From Pontibacter burrus (GTDB lineage: Bacteria; Bacteroidota; Bacteroidia; Cytophagales; Hymenobacteraceae): DNA of 64,000 bases. How positions within the stretch are numbered: position 1 is the stretch's first letter; every line of letters begins with the position of its first letter. The notes under the pieces were generated by a model. The model was not told the origin of the DNA. It did no database searches and saw nothing but the letters and a program-made list of their open reading frames with translations. The stretch covers positions 930,001-994,000 of the forward strand of contig NZ_JAAGWD010000001.1 in the NCBI RefSeq assembly GCF_010686685.1, read 5' to 3'. This document shows, piece after piece, positions 42,349-51,570 of this stretch. Both the position numbers and the translations under genes were made by a program.

Positions 42349-43599
42349 ATGGCTACTGAGAAAAAGACAGTTGAACTTGATGGTTTAGAGCAGTTTCGTG
42401 AGAACCTGGATCTTAAGCTTCAGGCGAAACAAAACGAAAACCTGACCACGCTGAACCTGGGGCCAACGCACCCGGCTACGCATGGTATTTTCCAGAACAT
42501 CCTGCAGATGGATGGTGAAGTGATCATGGACGCTGTTCCAACTATAGGTTACATTCACCGTGCATTTGAGAAAATAGCGGAGCGTCGCGCGTTCTACCAG
42601 ATCACGCCACTAACCGACCGCATGAACTACTGCTCGGCGCCTATCAATAACATGGGCTACCTGATGACGGTAGAGAAGCTGTTGGGAATTACAGTGCCAA
42701 AACGCGCACAGTATATCCGTGTGATCATGATGGAGCTGGCTCGTATTTCCGACCACCTGATTTGTAACTCTATCCTGGGTGTGGACTCTGGTGCCTTTAC
42801 AGGCTTTCTGTACGTGATGCAGGAGCGTGAGCATATCTACGACATTTACGAAGAGGTTTGTGGTGCCCGTCTGACTACGAACATGGGGCGTATCGGTGGT
42901 ATGGAGCGCGACCTTTCTCCGAAGGCATTGCACCTGATCGGGGAGTTTCTGAAGCGCTTCCCTAAGGTTTGGGCTGAGTTTGAGAAAATGCTTACCCGCA
43001 ACCGTATTTTCATCGATCGTACGGTAGGCGTTGGAGCCATTTCAGCGGAGCGTGCCCTGAGCTACGGCTTTACAGGACCTAACCTGCGTGCCACAGGTGT
43101 TGACTACGATGTGCGCGTGATGAACCCGTACTCGTCTTACGATGATTTCGAGTTTGAAATTCCGGTTGGTGGCAAAGGCGATACGTATGATCGCTACCTG
43201 GTGCGCAACGAAGAAGTATGGCAAAGCTTAAAGATTATTGAGCAGGCATATAAAAACCTGCCGGAAGGCTCTTTCCATGCAGATGCGCCGCACTATTACC
43301 TGCCACCAAAACAGGAGGTATACCGCAACATGGAAGCCCTGATCTATCACTTTAAAATTGTAATGGGTGAAATTGATGCTCCGGTTGGTGAAGTATATTA
43401 TTCAGTTGAGGGTGGTAACGGTGAACTTGGTTTCTACCTGATCTCCGATGGTGGCCGCACCCCTTACCGTCTGCACTTCAGACGTCCTTGCTTTATTTAC
43501 TACCAGGCTTATACTGAGATGATTAAAGGTGGTCAGCTGGCTGATGCTATCCTGACGCTGAGTAGCCTGAACGTTATTGCCGGCGAGCTCGACGCATAA
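42349..43599 (+). CDS. nuoD: NADH-quinone oxidoreductase subunit D
   Basis: This 416-aa peripheral subunit forms much of the quinone cavity with NuoB. Marks: [13 protein letters not shown] (about 36-48, with the conserved His pair), [40 protein letters not shown] and the C-terminal [16 protein letters not shown] occurs in frame as Pro-Thr-Ile-Gly (about 42540). A repeat-like spacer separates it from nuoE. Confidence 0.97.
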   Translation: MATEKKTVELDGLEQFRENLDLKLQAKQNENLTTLNLGPTHPATHGIFQNILQMDGEVIMDAVPTIGYIHRAFEKIAERRAFYQITPLTDRMNYCSAPINNMGYLMTVEKLLGITVPKRAQYIRVIMMELARISDHLICNSILGVDSGAFTGFLYVMQEREHIYDIYEEVCGARLTTNMGRIGGMERDLSPKALHLIGEFLKRFPKVWAEFEKMLTRNRIFIDRTVGVGAISAERALSYGFTGPNLRATGVDYDVRVMNPYSSYDDFEFEIPVGGKGDTYDRYLVRNEEVWQSLKIIEQAYKNLPEGSFHADAPHYYLPPKQEVYRNMEALIYHFKIVMGEIDAPVGEVYYSVEGGNGELGFYLISDGGRTPYRLHFRRPCFIYYQAYTEMIKGGQLADAILTLSSLNVIAGELDA

Positions 43600-43605
43600 T
43601 ACAGT

Positions 43606-43704
43606 GAACAGTTATCAGTTAGCAGTAAACAGTTAATGCTGATATCGATAACCGATCTGTTACCAACTATAAATTGATTACTGTTAACTGTTAATTGTTA
43701 ACTG
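43606..43704 (+). repeat. Inverted-repeat spacer between nuoD and nuoE
   Basis: Words of the type CAGTTATCAGTTAGCAGTAAACAG on the left half (about 43610-43638) are matched, inverted, by TTACTGTTAACTGTTAATTGTTAACTG on the right half (about 43678-43704, given by position). A large, imperfect, AT-rich hairpin can form inside the operon. The nuoE start codon lies at its right end. Confidence 0.55.
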
Positions 43705-43706
43705 AA

Positions 43707-44237
43707 ATGACTATAAACGAAGTAAAGTTTTCTGATGCAGGCATGGCCGAGATCCAGCGCTACATCAGCCATTACCCAGAAGGACGCCAGAAATCTGCTA
43801 TTCTGCCTATTATGCACGTAGCACAGGCAGAGTTTGGTGGCTGGTTGAGCCCACAGGTAATGGATAAAATTGCCGAAATCCTGAACATACAGCCGATCGA
43901 AGTATACGAAGTGGCTACGTTCTATACCATGTTCAACCTGAAGCCGGTTGGCAAGCACGTGCTGGAAGTATGCCGTACAGGTCCTTGCTGCTTGCGTGGT
44001 GCTGATCAGATGATCGAGATGATCAAGGATAAACTGGGTATTGAAGAAGGGGAGACTACTGCTGATGGCATGTTTACCTTGAAACCGGTAGAATGCCTTG
44101 CTTCGTGCGGTACAGGCCCTATGCTGCAAGTGCGCGAGAAATACTACGAGAACATCGATTCAGAAGAAAAACTGGATCAGTTCCTGGAGATGCTGCGCAA
44201 CACTGAGGTAGAAACACCTTATCATCAGGCTCAATAG
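43707..44237 (+). CDS. nuoE: NADH-quinone oxidoreductase subunit E
   Basis: This 176-aa thioredoxin-like ferredoxin subunit holds the [2Fe-2S] cluster N1a. Ligands Cys89, Cys94, Cys130 and Cys134 keep the exact C-X4-C-X35-C-X3-C spacing (CRTGPC, ECLASC). The frame is open from TTG 43695, inside the repeat-like spacer, but ATG 43707 (MTINEVKF) is the natural start. It partners NuoF in the NADH-oxidising module. Confidence 0.96.
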   Translation: MTINEVKFSDAGMAEIQRYISHYPEGRQKSAILPIMHVAQAEFGGWLSPQVMDKIAEILNIQPIEVYEVATFYTMFNLKPVGKHVLEVCRTGPCCLRGADQMIEMIKDKLGIEEGETTADGMFTLKPVECLASCGTGPMLQVREKYYENIDSEEKLDQFLEMLRNTEVETPYHQAQ

Positions 44238-44245
44238 ATAATAGA

Positions 44246-44320
44246 CTATTTGACAAAAGACCAAGGACCTTTAACTTAATCTCTTTTGTCCTTTGTCATC
44301 AAGTCTTTTGTCAGGAAAAG
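44246..44320 (+). repeat. Dyad repeat between nuoE and nuoF
   Basis: TTTGACAAAAGACCAAGGAC (about 44250-44268) faces GTCCTTTGTCATCAAGTC plus TTTTGTC (about 44286-44312), forming an imperfect inverted repeat. It shares the GTCTTTTGTC word with elements at 27632-27670 and 45714-45750. It is intra-operonic and no T-run terminator is obvious. Confidence 0.5.
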
Positions 44321-44363
44321 TATAATCTTGAATTAGAATTGGTTAGCTGTAAATAGCAACACA

Positions 44364-45710
44364 ATGGGACTTAAAATATTAACCGAACATATAAACGTAC
44401 CAGGCATCGAGACCCTGGAAGTATATCGTAAGCATGGCGGCTACCGCTCGGTAGAGAAAGCCCTGAAAACGATGTCTCCGGACGAGGTGGTGGAAGAAGT
44501 GAAAACATCAGGCCTGCGCGGTCGTGGTGGTGCCGGCTTCCCGACTGGTATGAAGTGGAGCTTTTTGGCTAAGCCGGAAGGTGTTCCGCGTTACCTGGTT
44601 TGCAATGCCGATGAGTCTGAGCCCGGTACCTTTAAGGACCGTGTGTTTATGGAGAAAAACCCGCACGCGCTGATAGAAGGTATGATCACGTCGAGCTACG
44701 CGCTGGGCGCGAACACATCTTATATCTACATCCGTGGCGAATTGATGTTTGTGTTACGCATTCTGGAGAAAGCTATCGCGGAAGCGTATGCGGCCGGCTT
44801 GCTGGGCAAAAACATATTGGGTTCTGGTTACGACCTGGACCTGCATGTCGCTCCGGGTGGTGGTGCTTATATCTGCGGTGAGGAAACTGCTTTGCTGGAA
44901 TCATTGGAAGGTAAGCGTGGTAACCCGCGTAACAAGCCGCCATTCCCGGCTGTGAAAGGTTTGTTTGCTTCGCCAACAGTAGTAAACAACGTGGAGTCTA
45001 TCGCGTCTGTGCCGTGGATCGTGAACAACGGTGGTGCGGAATATGCCAAGATCGGTATCGGTAGAAGTACAGGTACAAAACTGATCTCTGCCAGCGGTAA
45101 CATTAACAAGCCAGGTGTTTACGAAATAGAGCTGGGTGTTCCGGTTGAAGAATTCATTTACTCTGACGAATACTGCGGTGGTATCTGGAAAGGCAAGCAA
45201 CTGAAGGCTGTAGTGCCGGGTGGTTCTTCTGTTCCGATTCTGCCTGCTAACCTTATATTAAAGACAGCTGCCGGCGAAGACCGCCTGATGTCTTATGAAT
45301 CATTATCTGACGGTGGTTTTGTGAGCGGCTCTATGCTGGGTTCAGGTGCCTTTATAGTTTTCGATGAAGACCAGTGCATCGTGCGTAACACGTGGAACTA
45401 TGCAAGATTCTATCATCATGAGTCGTGCGGCCAGTGCAGCCCTTGCCGTGAAGGTACAGGCTGGATGGAGAAAGTGTTGCACCGCATTGAGCACGGCCAT
45501 GGTCATCAGCAGGACATTGACCTGCTGGTAAGTGTAGCTAAGCAGATTGAAGGTAACACCATCTGTCCGCTGGGTGATGCAGCAGCATGGCCGGTAGCCA
45601 GTGCGATCCGTCACTTCCGTGATGAGTTTGAGTGGCATATCAAGCATCCGAAAGAAGCAACCTTGCCAGGTGCTGTGTACAGAGGTCAGCTGGCAACTAT
45701 AGAAGCCTAA
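44364..45710 (+). CDS. nuoF: NADH-quinone oxidoreductase subunit F (NADH-binding)
   Basis: This 448-aa subunit binds NADH, FMN and [4Fe-4S] cluster N3. The NADH/FMN loop GLRGRGGAGFPTGMKW (about 50-65) and APGGGAYICGEETALL (about 169-184) are present. The cluster ligands are Cys355, Cys358, Cys361 (SCGQCSPCREG) and Cys401 (NTICPLGD). CTATAG is in frame in the C-terminal LATIEA, and the protein stops there. A repeat-containing spacer separates it from nuoG. Confidence 0.97.
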   Translation: MGLKILTEHINVPGIETLEVYRKHGGYRSVEKALKTMSPDEVVEEVKTSGLRGRGGAGFPTGMKWSFLAKPEGVPRYLVCNADESEPGTFKDRVFMEKNPHALIEGMITSSYALGANTSYIYIRGELMFVLRILEKAIAEAYAAGLLGKNILGSGYDLDLHVAPGGGAYICGEETALLESLEGKRGNPRNKPPFPAVKGLFASPTVVNNVESIASVPWIVNNGGAEYAKIGIGRSTGTKLISASGNINKPGVYEIELGVPVEEFIYSDEYCGGIWKGKQLKAVVPGGSSVPILPANLILKTAAGEDRLMSYESLSDGGFVSGSMLGSGAFIVFDEDQCIVRNTWNYARFYHHESCGQCSPCREGTGWMEKVLHRIEHGHGHQQDIDLLVSVAKQIEGNTICPLGDAAAWPVASAIRHFRDEFEWHIKHPKEATLPGAVYRGQLATIEA

Positions 45711-45713
45711 TAT

Positions 45714-45862
45714 CAGACATAAGACACCGGACAAAAGTCATAAGACTTCTTTGCCAGTGCTAAAATAAAATATCCTGAAAAAGGAAAGTATAGCTTAAAT
45801 CGTTTGTTACACTGCTCAACTCAACTATAGCAGTGCAACTATAACGAACAACGATAATAAAA
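45714..45862 (+). repeat. Repeat-bearing spacer between nuoF and nuoG
   Basis: The first 37 bases (45714-45750; CAGACATAAGACACCGGAC) are the inverted copy of the element at 27632-27670. The rest is AT-rich, with an AACTATAG motif at about 45823 flanked by GCAGTGCAAC words. There is no gene and no clear terminator. Confidence 0.55.
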
Positions 45863-46843
45863 ATGGCTAAAATAACATTCGATGGCATTGAGGTAGAGGT
45901 AGAAGATGGAACTACCATTCTTCAGGCCGCCAGAAAAATCGGTGGCAGTGTAGTGCCGCCTGCCATGTGTTACTATACTCCATTAAAAGGCAGTGGCGGT
46001 AAGTGCCGTGTGTGCCTTGTAAAAGTAACACAGGGTTCTGCCAAAGATCCGCGCCCTATGCCTAAACTGGTTGCGTCGTGCATTACGCCGGTGCAGGATG
46101 GCATGGTGGTAGAAAATACTACTAACGAGGATGTGATGAATGCCCGCAAAGGCATCGTGGAAATGCTCCTGATCAACCACCCGCTGGATTGCCCGATCTG
46201 TGACCAGGCTGGTGAGTGTGACCTGCAGGACCTTTCTTATGAGCACGGCGTGAGCGCAACCCGCTACGAAGAAGAGCGTCGTACTTTCAATAAAGTTGAT
46301 CTGGGCCCATACATTCAGCTGCACATGACGCGCTGCATTTTGTGCTACCGTTGCGTGTATACCGCTGACCAGATCACGCCGAACCGTGTGCATGGTGTAC
46401 TTGGCCGTGGCGATGCTGCTGAGATCGGAACGTACATTGAGAACGTGATCGATAATGATTTCTCAGGTAACGTGATTGATGTGTGCCCTGTAGGAGCGCT
46501 TACGGATAAAACATGGCGCTTTAAAAACCGTGTTTGGTTTACCAAGCCGATGGATGCGCACCGCGATTGCCCAACCTGCTCAGGTAAAGTAACGCTTTGG
46601 ACACGTGGCGAAGAAGTATTGCGCGTAACTGCTCGCAAAGACCAGTATAACGAAGTTGAGGAGTTTATCTGTAATACCTGCCGCTTCGATAAAAAAGAGA
46701 CGAAAGACTGGACAATTGAAGGCCCGCGCCATATTAACAGAAACTCGGTAATTTCGGTAAACCACTACGAATTGCCGGTTCTGAATGTGCCGATCGTGCC
46801 AAACTTACCAAGTTCTACTAAGAAAAATCTGCCACAAGCCTAA
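45863..46843 (+). CDS. nuoG: NADH-quinone oxidoreductase subunit G, short form
   Basis: This 326-aa iron-sulfur subunit has a [2Fe-2S] ferredoxin domain (Cys36, 48, 51, 73), a His-Cys3 cluster (His106, Cys110, 113, 119) and a [4Fe-4S] set (Cys158, 161, 164, 208). A fourth CxxC...CxxC set follows (Cys236, 239, 270, 273). It stops there, without the large molybdopterin-oxidoreductase-like domain of E. coli NuoG (about 900 aa). The reading frame is intact and nuoH follows after 3 bases, so this is a natural short form and not a broken gene. Confidence 0.93.
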   Translation: MAKITFDGIEVEVEDGTTILQAARKIGGSVVPPAMCYYTPLKGSGGKCRVCLVKVTQGSAKDPRPMPKLVASCITPVQDGMVVENTTNEDVMNARKGIVEMLLINHPLDCPICDQAGECDLQDLSYEHGVSATRYEEERRTFNKVDLGPYIQLHMTRCILCYRCVYTADQITPNRVHGVLGRGDAAEIGTYIENVIDNDFSGNVIDVCPVGALTDKTWRFKNRVWFTKPMDAHRDCPTCSGKVTLWTRGEEVLRVTARKDQYNEVEEFICNTCRFDKKETKDWTIEGPRHINRNSVISVNHYELPVLNVPIVPNLPSSTKKNLPQA

Positions 46844-46846
46844 GAT

Positions 46847-47902
46847 ATGGAGTCTGTAGACCTAATATATAAAGCTATTTACATTCTGGTAATTTTCGGC
46901 ATTACCCTGCTGATCGCTACCTATTCAACTTACTTTGAGCGTAAGATAGCAGCCTTTATCCAGGACCGTGTTGGTCCGAACCGTGCGGGCCCTGCAGGTT
47001 TGCTACAGCCGCTAGCCGATGCCGGAAAGCTGTTCTTCAAGGAAGATTTTATTCCTACAAACGCCAACAAAGCGCTGTTCATTATTGGTCCAGGTATCGC
47101 GATGCTGGTGGCTACTATGTCGAGTGCTGTGATTCCGTTTGGCGATACGCTTATAGTTGGCGGCCGCGAGATAGCGCTACAAGCGATAAATGTAAACATC
47201 GGCGTGCTTTATGTATTTGGTGTCGTGTCGCTGGGTGTGTATGGCCTGATGATAGGTGGATGGGCGTCTAACAACAAATTCTCGTTGTTGGGTGCTATCC
47301 GTGCGGCGTCTCAGAACATCAGCTACGAGCTGGCAATGGGCTTATCGCTGATCGCCGTTCTGATGATGACAGGCTCTCTTTCTCTGCGAGAGATTGCAGA
47401 GCAGCAGGCAGGCTTTAACTGGAATATCTGGTACCAGCCGCTTGGCTTCCTGATCTTCCTGGTTTGCGCCTTTGCAGAATGTAACCGTACACCGTTCGAC
47501 TTACCTGAATCTGAGGCAGAACTAATTGGTGGCTACCACACAGAATATGGCTCCATGAAGCTGGGTATGTACCTTTTTGCAGAGTATATCAACATCTTTG
47601 TGGCCTCGGCGGTAATGTCTACGCTATACTTTGGCGCTTACAACTTCCCGTTCATGGAGAACCTGAGAGCTGCTATCAGCGATCCGGTACTGGCCAATAA
47701 CGTGGTGACGCTGATAGGTGTAGTTGTCATGTTTACCAAGATATTCCTGTTCATCTTCTTCTTTATGTGGGTACGCTGGACGCTTCCACGCTTCCGTTAC
47801 GACCAACTGATGAAGCTGGGCTGGAACATCCTGATTCCGTTAGCAATCCTGAACGTGATATTAACGGGTGCTGCCATCCTGCTTAAGGAACACTTATTTT
47901 AA
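46847..47902 (+). CDS. nuoH: NADH-quinone oxidoreductase subunit H
   Basis: This 351-aa membrane subunit has about eight helices and forms part of the quinone chamber. Marks: ERKIAAFIQDRVGPNRAGP (about 32-50), EYGSMKLGMYLFAEY, ECNRTPFDLPESEAELIGGY and RWTLPRFRYDQLM. The conserved Glu and Asp/Arg residues of the E-channel are visible. An AACTATAG motif follows the stop directly. Confidence 0.97.
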   Translation: MESVDLIYKAIYILVIFGITLLIATYSTYFERKIAAFIQDRVGPNRAGPAGLLQPLADAGKLFFKEDFIPTNANKALFIIGPGIAMLVATMSSAVIPFGDTLIVGGREIALQAINVNIGVLYVFGVVSLGVYGLMIGGWASNNKFSLLGAIRAASQNISYELAMGLSLIAVLMMTGSLSLREIAEQQAGFNWNIWYQPLGFLIFLVCAFAECNRTPFDLPESEAELIGGYHTEYGSMKLGMYLFAEYINIFVASAVMSTLYFGAYNFPFMENLRAAISDPVLANNVVTLIGVVVMFTKIFLFIFFFMWVRWTLPRFRYDQLMKLGWNILIPLAILNVILTGAAILLKEHLF

Positions 47903-47963
47903 ACTATAGTACCGAAAACTTGTCTGAACTATAAGTAAGATCAAGAGAAGGGAGAAAGATATA

Positions 47964-48473
47964 ATGGAACCATTATCAAATAGAAGCAAGAAAGTGCAGA
48001 AGAAGGAGATGACCTTTGCAGAAAGGGCATATCTACCGGCAATTGCACAGGGGCTTGGTATTACGCTAAAACACTTCTTTAAAAAGAAGGCAACTGTACA
48101 GTATCCGGAAGAAACCCGTCAGCGAAGCGATGTATGGCGCGGCCTGCACGTGCTGAAGCGCGACGAGAACGGCGCTGAGCGTTGCACTGCCTGCGGATTA
48201 TGCGCTGTGGCTTGCCCGGCAGAAGCTATCACCATGACATCTGGCGAACGCAAGGCCGGCGAGGAAGGCTTATATCGTGAGGAAAAATATGCAGTAACAT
48301 ATGAGATTAATATGTTGCGTTGCATCTTCTGCGGTATGTGCGAAGAGGCTTGTCCTAAGGCGGCTATTTTCCTGCAGGACGATAAAATTGCTCCGGCCCG
48401 CTACGAGCGTGATGAATTTATTTATGGCAAAGACCGACTGGTGGAGCCTTTAAAAACCACTGAAACAAAATAA
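47964..48473 (+). CDS. nuoI: NADH-quinone oxidoreductase subunit I
   Basis: This 169-aa subunit has two ferredoxin-type [4Fe-4S] motifs: Cys74, 77, 80, 84 (CTACGLCAVACP) and Cys120, 123, 126, 130 (CIFCGMCEEACP), which hold clusters N6a and N6b. A basic N-terminal extension (SNRSKKVQKKEM) precedes the amphipathic helix that sits on the membrane arm. nuoJ begins 7 bases downstream. Confidence 0.97.
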   Translation: MEPLSNRSKKVQKKEMTFAERAYLPAIAQGLGITLKHFFKKKATVQYPEETRQRSDVWRGLHVLKRDENGAERCTACGLCAVACPAEAITMTSGERKAGEEGLYREEKYAVTYEINMLRCIFCGMCEEACPKAAIFLQDDKIAPARYERDEFIYGKDRLVEPLKTTETK

Positions 48474-48480
48474 TCTCATA

Positions 48481-48993
48481 ATGGAGAACGTGTTCTATTT
48501 CCTGGCTTCGCTTACATTGCTTTGCGCCCTGATGGTTGTAATATCTAAAAACCCAGTGCATAGCATTATTTTTCTGATCATTACATTTTTTACCATATCA
48601 GGTCATTATATCCTGCTGAATGCGCAGTTTCTGGCAGCAGTAAACATCATCGTTTATGCTGGAGCCATCATGGTATTGTTCCTGTTCGTGATCATGTTCC
48701 TGAGCATAAGCAAAAATGAGCGTGACCATAAAACATCTACGATCACCAAAATAACCGGAACAATAGCAGGCGGCTTACTTTTTATAGTAATGATCGCAGC
48801 GCTGAAAGATGCCGAAGTTGGAAGCTACAACGCTGAAAATTTTGACTCGCAGATTGGTATGGTAGAGAACCTGGGTAAAGTGTTATTCACAAAGTACCTG
48901 TTGCCATTCGAGATCGTATCAGTGTTGTTCCTGGTTGCCATGGTAGGAGCTGTAATGTTAGGTAAGAAAGAAGTAGGAGACCGACACTTCTAA
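48481..48993 (+). CDS. nuoJ: NADH-quinone oxidoreductase subunit J
   Basis: This 170-aa membrane subunit has five helices. The marks are NPVHSIIFLIITFFTISGHYILL (about 22-44, key residues N22, P23, H25) and NIIVYAGAIMVLFLFVIMFL (about 57-76) with the pi-bulge helix. It is the last gene before a strong terminator. In most genomes nuoK follows at once; here it is 2.2 kb away. Confidence 0.95.
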   Translation: MENVFYFLASLTLLCALMVVISKNPVHSIIFLIITFFTISGHYILLNAQFLAAVNIIVYAGAIMVLFLFVIMFLSISKNERDHKTSTITKITGTIAGGLLFIVMIAALKDAEVGSYNAENFDSQIGMVENLGKVLFTKYLLPFEIVSVLFLVAMVGAVMLGKKEVGDRHF

Positions 48994-49010
48994 AATACAT
49001 ATCAAGAACT

Positions 49011-49053
49011 AAACAAAACGGGCTGCAATTTATAGTTGCAGCCCGTTTTGTTT
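49011..49053 (+). terminator. Strong terminator between nuoJ and nuoK
   Basis: A perfect 18-bp stem (arms 49011-49028 and 49036-49053; core ACGGGCTGCAA) has a 7-nt TTTATAG loop. It lies only 18 bases after the nuoJ stop, so transcription of nuoA-J should end here. Confidence 0.9.
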
Positions 49054-49151
49054 AAAAGCTGCTTTGAACTTCAGATTAATGGTGATTTAATGGATTATTA
49101 AGAATGGTGCTGTTTGCTATAGTTAGTAGCTTTAGTTCTATAGTTGGCGTT

Positions 49152-49748
49152 TGTCCAACCACCCCTAACCCCTCCTTGTCTAAGGAGGGGAGCTATACTG
49201 CTTTTACTATAGTTGGGGTTACAATTTTATAGAGAGTATTTTAACCCACCCCTGCCCCTCCCAAGAGGGGAATTTCGGCTATTGCTATAGTTTGGTTTAT
49301 AGTTCTATAGTTAGCTTTAGTCATCCCCCTGCCCCCTTCAAAGGGGGACTTTCTGCCTTCGCCAAAGTTTTATAACTCTATAGTTCTAGACCACGAGCAG
49401 GCCGGCGCAGCCTGCCCCAAGATACTACAACCACGAGCAAAGCCAAGCAACTATAGCTTATCAAACTATAAGAACTATAGCTATCGAAAGTTCTCAGTCT
49501 TTGGGTTGAGCGCCTTGTAGATTTCTGGTGGCGCAGCCATTGAGAGGGACGAGCAAAAGAAATGTACACCGCGCAATGCCCGAAGACGGGGCCTCGCGGC
49601 CGTGAGCGCACTAAAGCTAGAAATGAAACGATAGGCATGTAAAGCTCCCAGGATAAGCAGTAACTATAGCACGAACTGCTTGTGGCAAGTAGCAACTATA
49701 GTTGGCTACAGGCTGAATAAGATGTCTCGACTGCGCTCGACATGACAA
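49152..49748 (+). repeat. Composite intergenic repeat element, locus D
   Basis: The 790-base gap after nuoJ holds all six modules in plus orientation: F1 (49152-49197), F2 (49238-49281), F5 (49318-49358), F3 (about 49385-49452), F4 (about 49485-49690) and F6 (49720-49747). CTATAG motifs stand between each pair. An 81-105-codon frame running antisense through F3/F4 is not credible. This element is part of what splits the complex I locus. Confidence 0.85.
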
Positions 49749-49783
49749 CAAATTAAAGCTGATTTCTGATCTTAAACAACCCT

Positions 49784-50869
49784 TTACTCCACAACAAAAA
49801 CTATTTCCAGAACTTCAGAATGGCCCTGATCATCATCAGAAACAGCTATTATCCTATAGTTAGCTTCATCTCTTTCAACCACTAACGACTCAATCTTACC
49901 AGTATAGGCTTTACCTGATTGATCTGTTACTTTGGCGGCAGAAATAACAGTTGGTTTGCTTGCTGTAGTTGCTTTATCAATATCTTGTAATGGAATATAA
50001 CCTACAAAGCTGCCAAGTACTTCTCCATCCAGTATAGCATTGGGGGAACTTTCTATGGAGGCTGTAAAGAATAATTTATCGTCTAGTACATGGGCTCCTG
50101 AAAAACCGGCCTGGTAGTTTTGTAACATGGGCAGCTCAAAAAAATGAAGCTCCGGAGCGGGAAATGGCAAATTATTGAACAGGAAGCTACAGAAGTCCTG
50201 AAGATCGAAAGACAGAACCAGGTTAGGGGCATCTTTTAAAGCGCGTTGCAACAGGTAAACCTTGTCTTCAGAAACAGCAAGGCCTTCTATGTTTAGCAGT
50301 TCTTTTCCAACTATAGTTGTGTCCTGTTGCAGGGTATCAAAAAGATGCTTTATGTTTATCTCCTTTACTACAGGCTTACCTGGCACTATGGGTAATTCCA
50401 CCAGAAAGGCTTTGTTACGGTTGCCCGATGAGCCGGAACCTAAAATGAGCAGGTAATCTTTGCCCTTATAGTTTAGCGTTGCAAGGCTTTCAAGGTCTGG
50501 TTTAACAGCTTTTGGAATGCGGCCATTCACAAATTCAGAGGTGTCGAATAAAGTATACTGGTCTTTAATTTTGAAATCTTTGCCAATCAGGTACAGGAAA
50601 GGGGAGTCGTCTCCAACTATAAAATAACCATCCGGTGCCTTTTCTATGCCTGAGCCCGAGGGAATGTTCTGGTAAAACTGGGTTGTAACTATCGTTGCGG
50701 TAGGCGTAGTGGTCTCCATATCTGCGCTGTTGTCAAATTTACGCTCGTTGTTGCAGCTGACGATAAATAAAACACTCATTGTTACCAGCAACCAAACTAT
50801 AACTTTAGCTCCTGCGGCGGCATGTTGCCCTTTTATTGTGAAGTGTCGGTTCCGAAAATTGTATTCCAT
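49784..50869 (-). CDS. Lipoprotein with a beta-propeller-like body, unknown
   Basis: This 361-aa exported protein has a basic N-terminus, a hydrophobic segment and the lipobox IVSC (Cys39). The mature part shows repeated beta-strand blocks (SGSGIEKAPDGYFIVGDD, DLESLATLNYKGKDYLLILG, NIEGLAVSEDKVYLL, FSGAHVLDDKLFFTAS, KIESLVVE), as in a propeller. It resembles proteins named DUF6929, though I am not certain. It lies on the opposite strand inside the complex I locus, between nuoJ and nuoK. I see no link to NADH oxidation. Confidence 0.7.
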   Translation of the reverse strand: MEYNFRNRHFTIKGQHAAAGAKVIVWLLVTMSVLFIVSCNNERKFDNSADMETTTPTATIVTTQFYQNIPSGSGIEKAPDGYFIVGDDSPFLYLIGKDFKIKDQYTLFDTSEFVNGRIPKAVKPDLESLATLNYKGKDYLLILGSGSSGNRNKAFLVELPIVPGKPVVKEINIKHLFDTLQQDTTIVGKELLNIEGLAVSEDKVYLLQRALKDAPNLVLSFDLQDFCSFLFNNLPFPAPELHFFELPMLQNYQAGFSGAHVLDDKLFFTASIESSPNAILDGEVLGSFVGYIPLQDIDKATTASKPTVISAAKVTDQSGKAYTGKIESLVVERDEANYRIIAVSDDDQGHSEVLEIVFVVE

Positions 50870-51193
50870 AGTGGGGTATTGTATAGGTACTGTATAAACA
50901 CAATACAGTTTCTTAAACAGCTATCAAATTAGCCTACGTCAGTAAAGAAACAAAGTATTTGTGGAAGGCAACTCAGGGAAACGCGCAAATTGCCGGAAAG
51001 CGGGATGCAAAAGCATTAAACTAGGCTTAATTAATAGGTTTTGGAGTAAAAGGAGAGAGTTGTGGCGGATAGGCGGGCTTGCGCCAAGAAGTATAGAAAT
51101 AAGTTATGGATTTTTAAGAAAAGGGGATAACTTTGCGGCACGAATTTTTGCATTATACTTTAACGGTAGTACTACGCTCGGACTACACAAAAA
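50870..51193. other. Divergent spacer before nuoK
   Basis: A 324-base region. A 7-bp inverted repeat, ACTGTAT (50889-50895) / ATACAGT (50903-50909), lies just upstream of the lipoprotein gene. The right half has a nuoK promoter candidate. A 78-codon frame (50961-51197) overlaps the nuoK start and has no coding character. Confidence 0.5.
51128..51135 (+). promoter_or_regulatory. Candidate nuoK-N promoter (-7 box)
   Basis: TAACTTTG fits TAnnTTTG, 59 bases before the nuoK ATG. The -33 region is weak. A separate promoter is needed because nuoJ ends at a strong terminator and an antisense gene lies between. Confidence 0.45.
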
Positions 51194-51523
51194 ATGAATC
51201 AGATACCTGAAATTATCAGAACTATTCCGCTGGAATATTACCTGTTCTTTAGCACTGCTCTATTTGTTATCGGCATAATTGGTGTACTAACCAGACGCAA
51301 TGCCATCATCATTTTTATGTGTGTGGAGCTGATGCTCAATGCTGTAAACATCCTGCTTGTTGCATTATCAGCATATCGCTCAGACCCTAACGGACAGATA
51401 TTCGTGTTTTTCATTATGGCGGTAGCGGCTGCTGAAGTGTGTGTCGGCCTGGCCATTATTGTAATGATCTACCGTAACATCCGCTCTACAGATGTACACC
51501 TGCTGAACCACCTGAAGTGGTAA
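51194..51523 (+). CDS. nuoK: NADH-quinone oxidoreductase subunit K
   Basis: This 109-aa MrpC-like membrane subunit has three helices. The conserved Glu residues of the proton path lie in MCVELMLNAVN (about 46-56) and AAAEVCVGLAI (about 77-87). It is the first gene of the second nuo block (nuoK-L-M-N), 2.2 kb from nuoJ, with its own promoter candidate. Confidence 0.96.
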   Translation: MNQIPEIIRTIPLEYYLFFSTALFVIGIIGVLTRRNAIIIFMCVELMLNAVNILLVALSAYRSDPNGQIFVFFIMAVAAAEVCVGLAIIVMIYRNIRSTDVHLLNHLKW

Positions 51524-51570
51524 GAGCCATAAAACTATAATCTACAATAGCTTAACTTAATACTACATAG

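Noticed and set aside
45863..46843. nuoG as a truncated pseudogene
   Set aside because: The frame is intact, all Fe-S ligands are present and nuoH follows after 3 bases; the short form is expected in this lineage.
49378..49695. 105-codon open frame on the minus strand
   Set aside because: It runs through repeat modules F3 and F4 of locus D with no conserved protein at the other loci.
2785..49748. Composite repeats as a CRISPR array or insertion sequence
   Set aside because: There is no regular repeat-spacer unit, no cas gene, no transposase frame and no constant target duplication visible.
50961..51197. 78-codon frame before nuoK
   Set aside because: It overlaps the nuoK start and a promoter-like box and has an unnatural composition rich in Arg, Lys and Cys.
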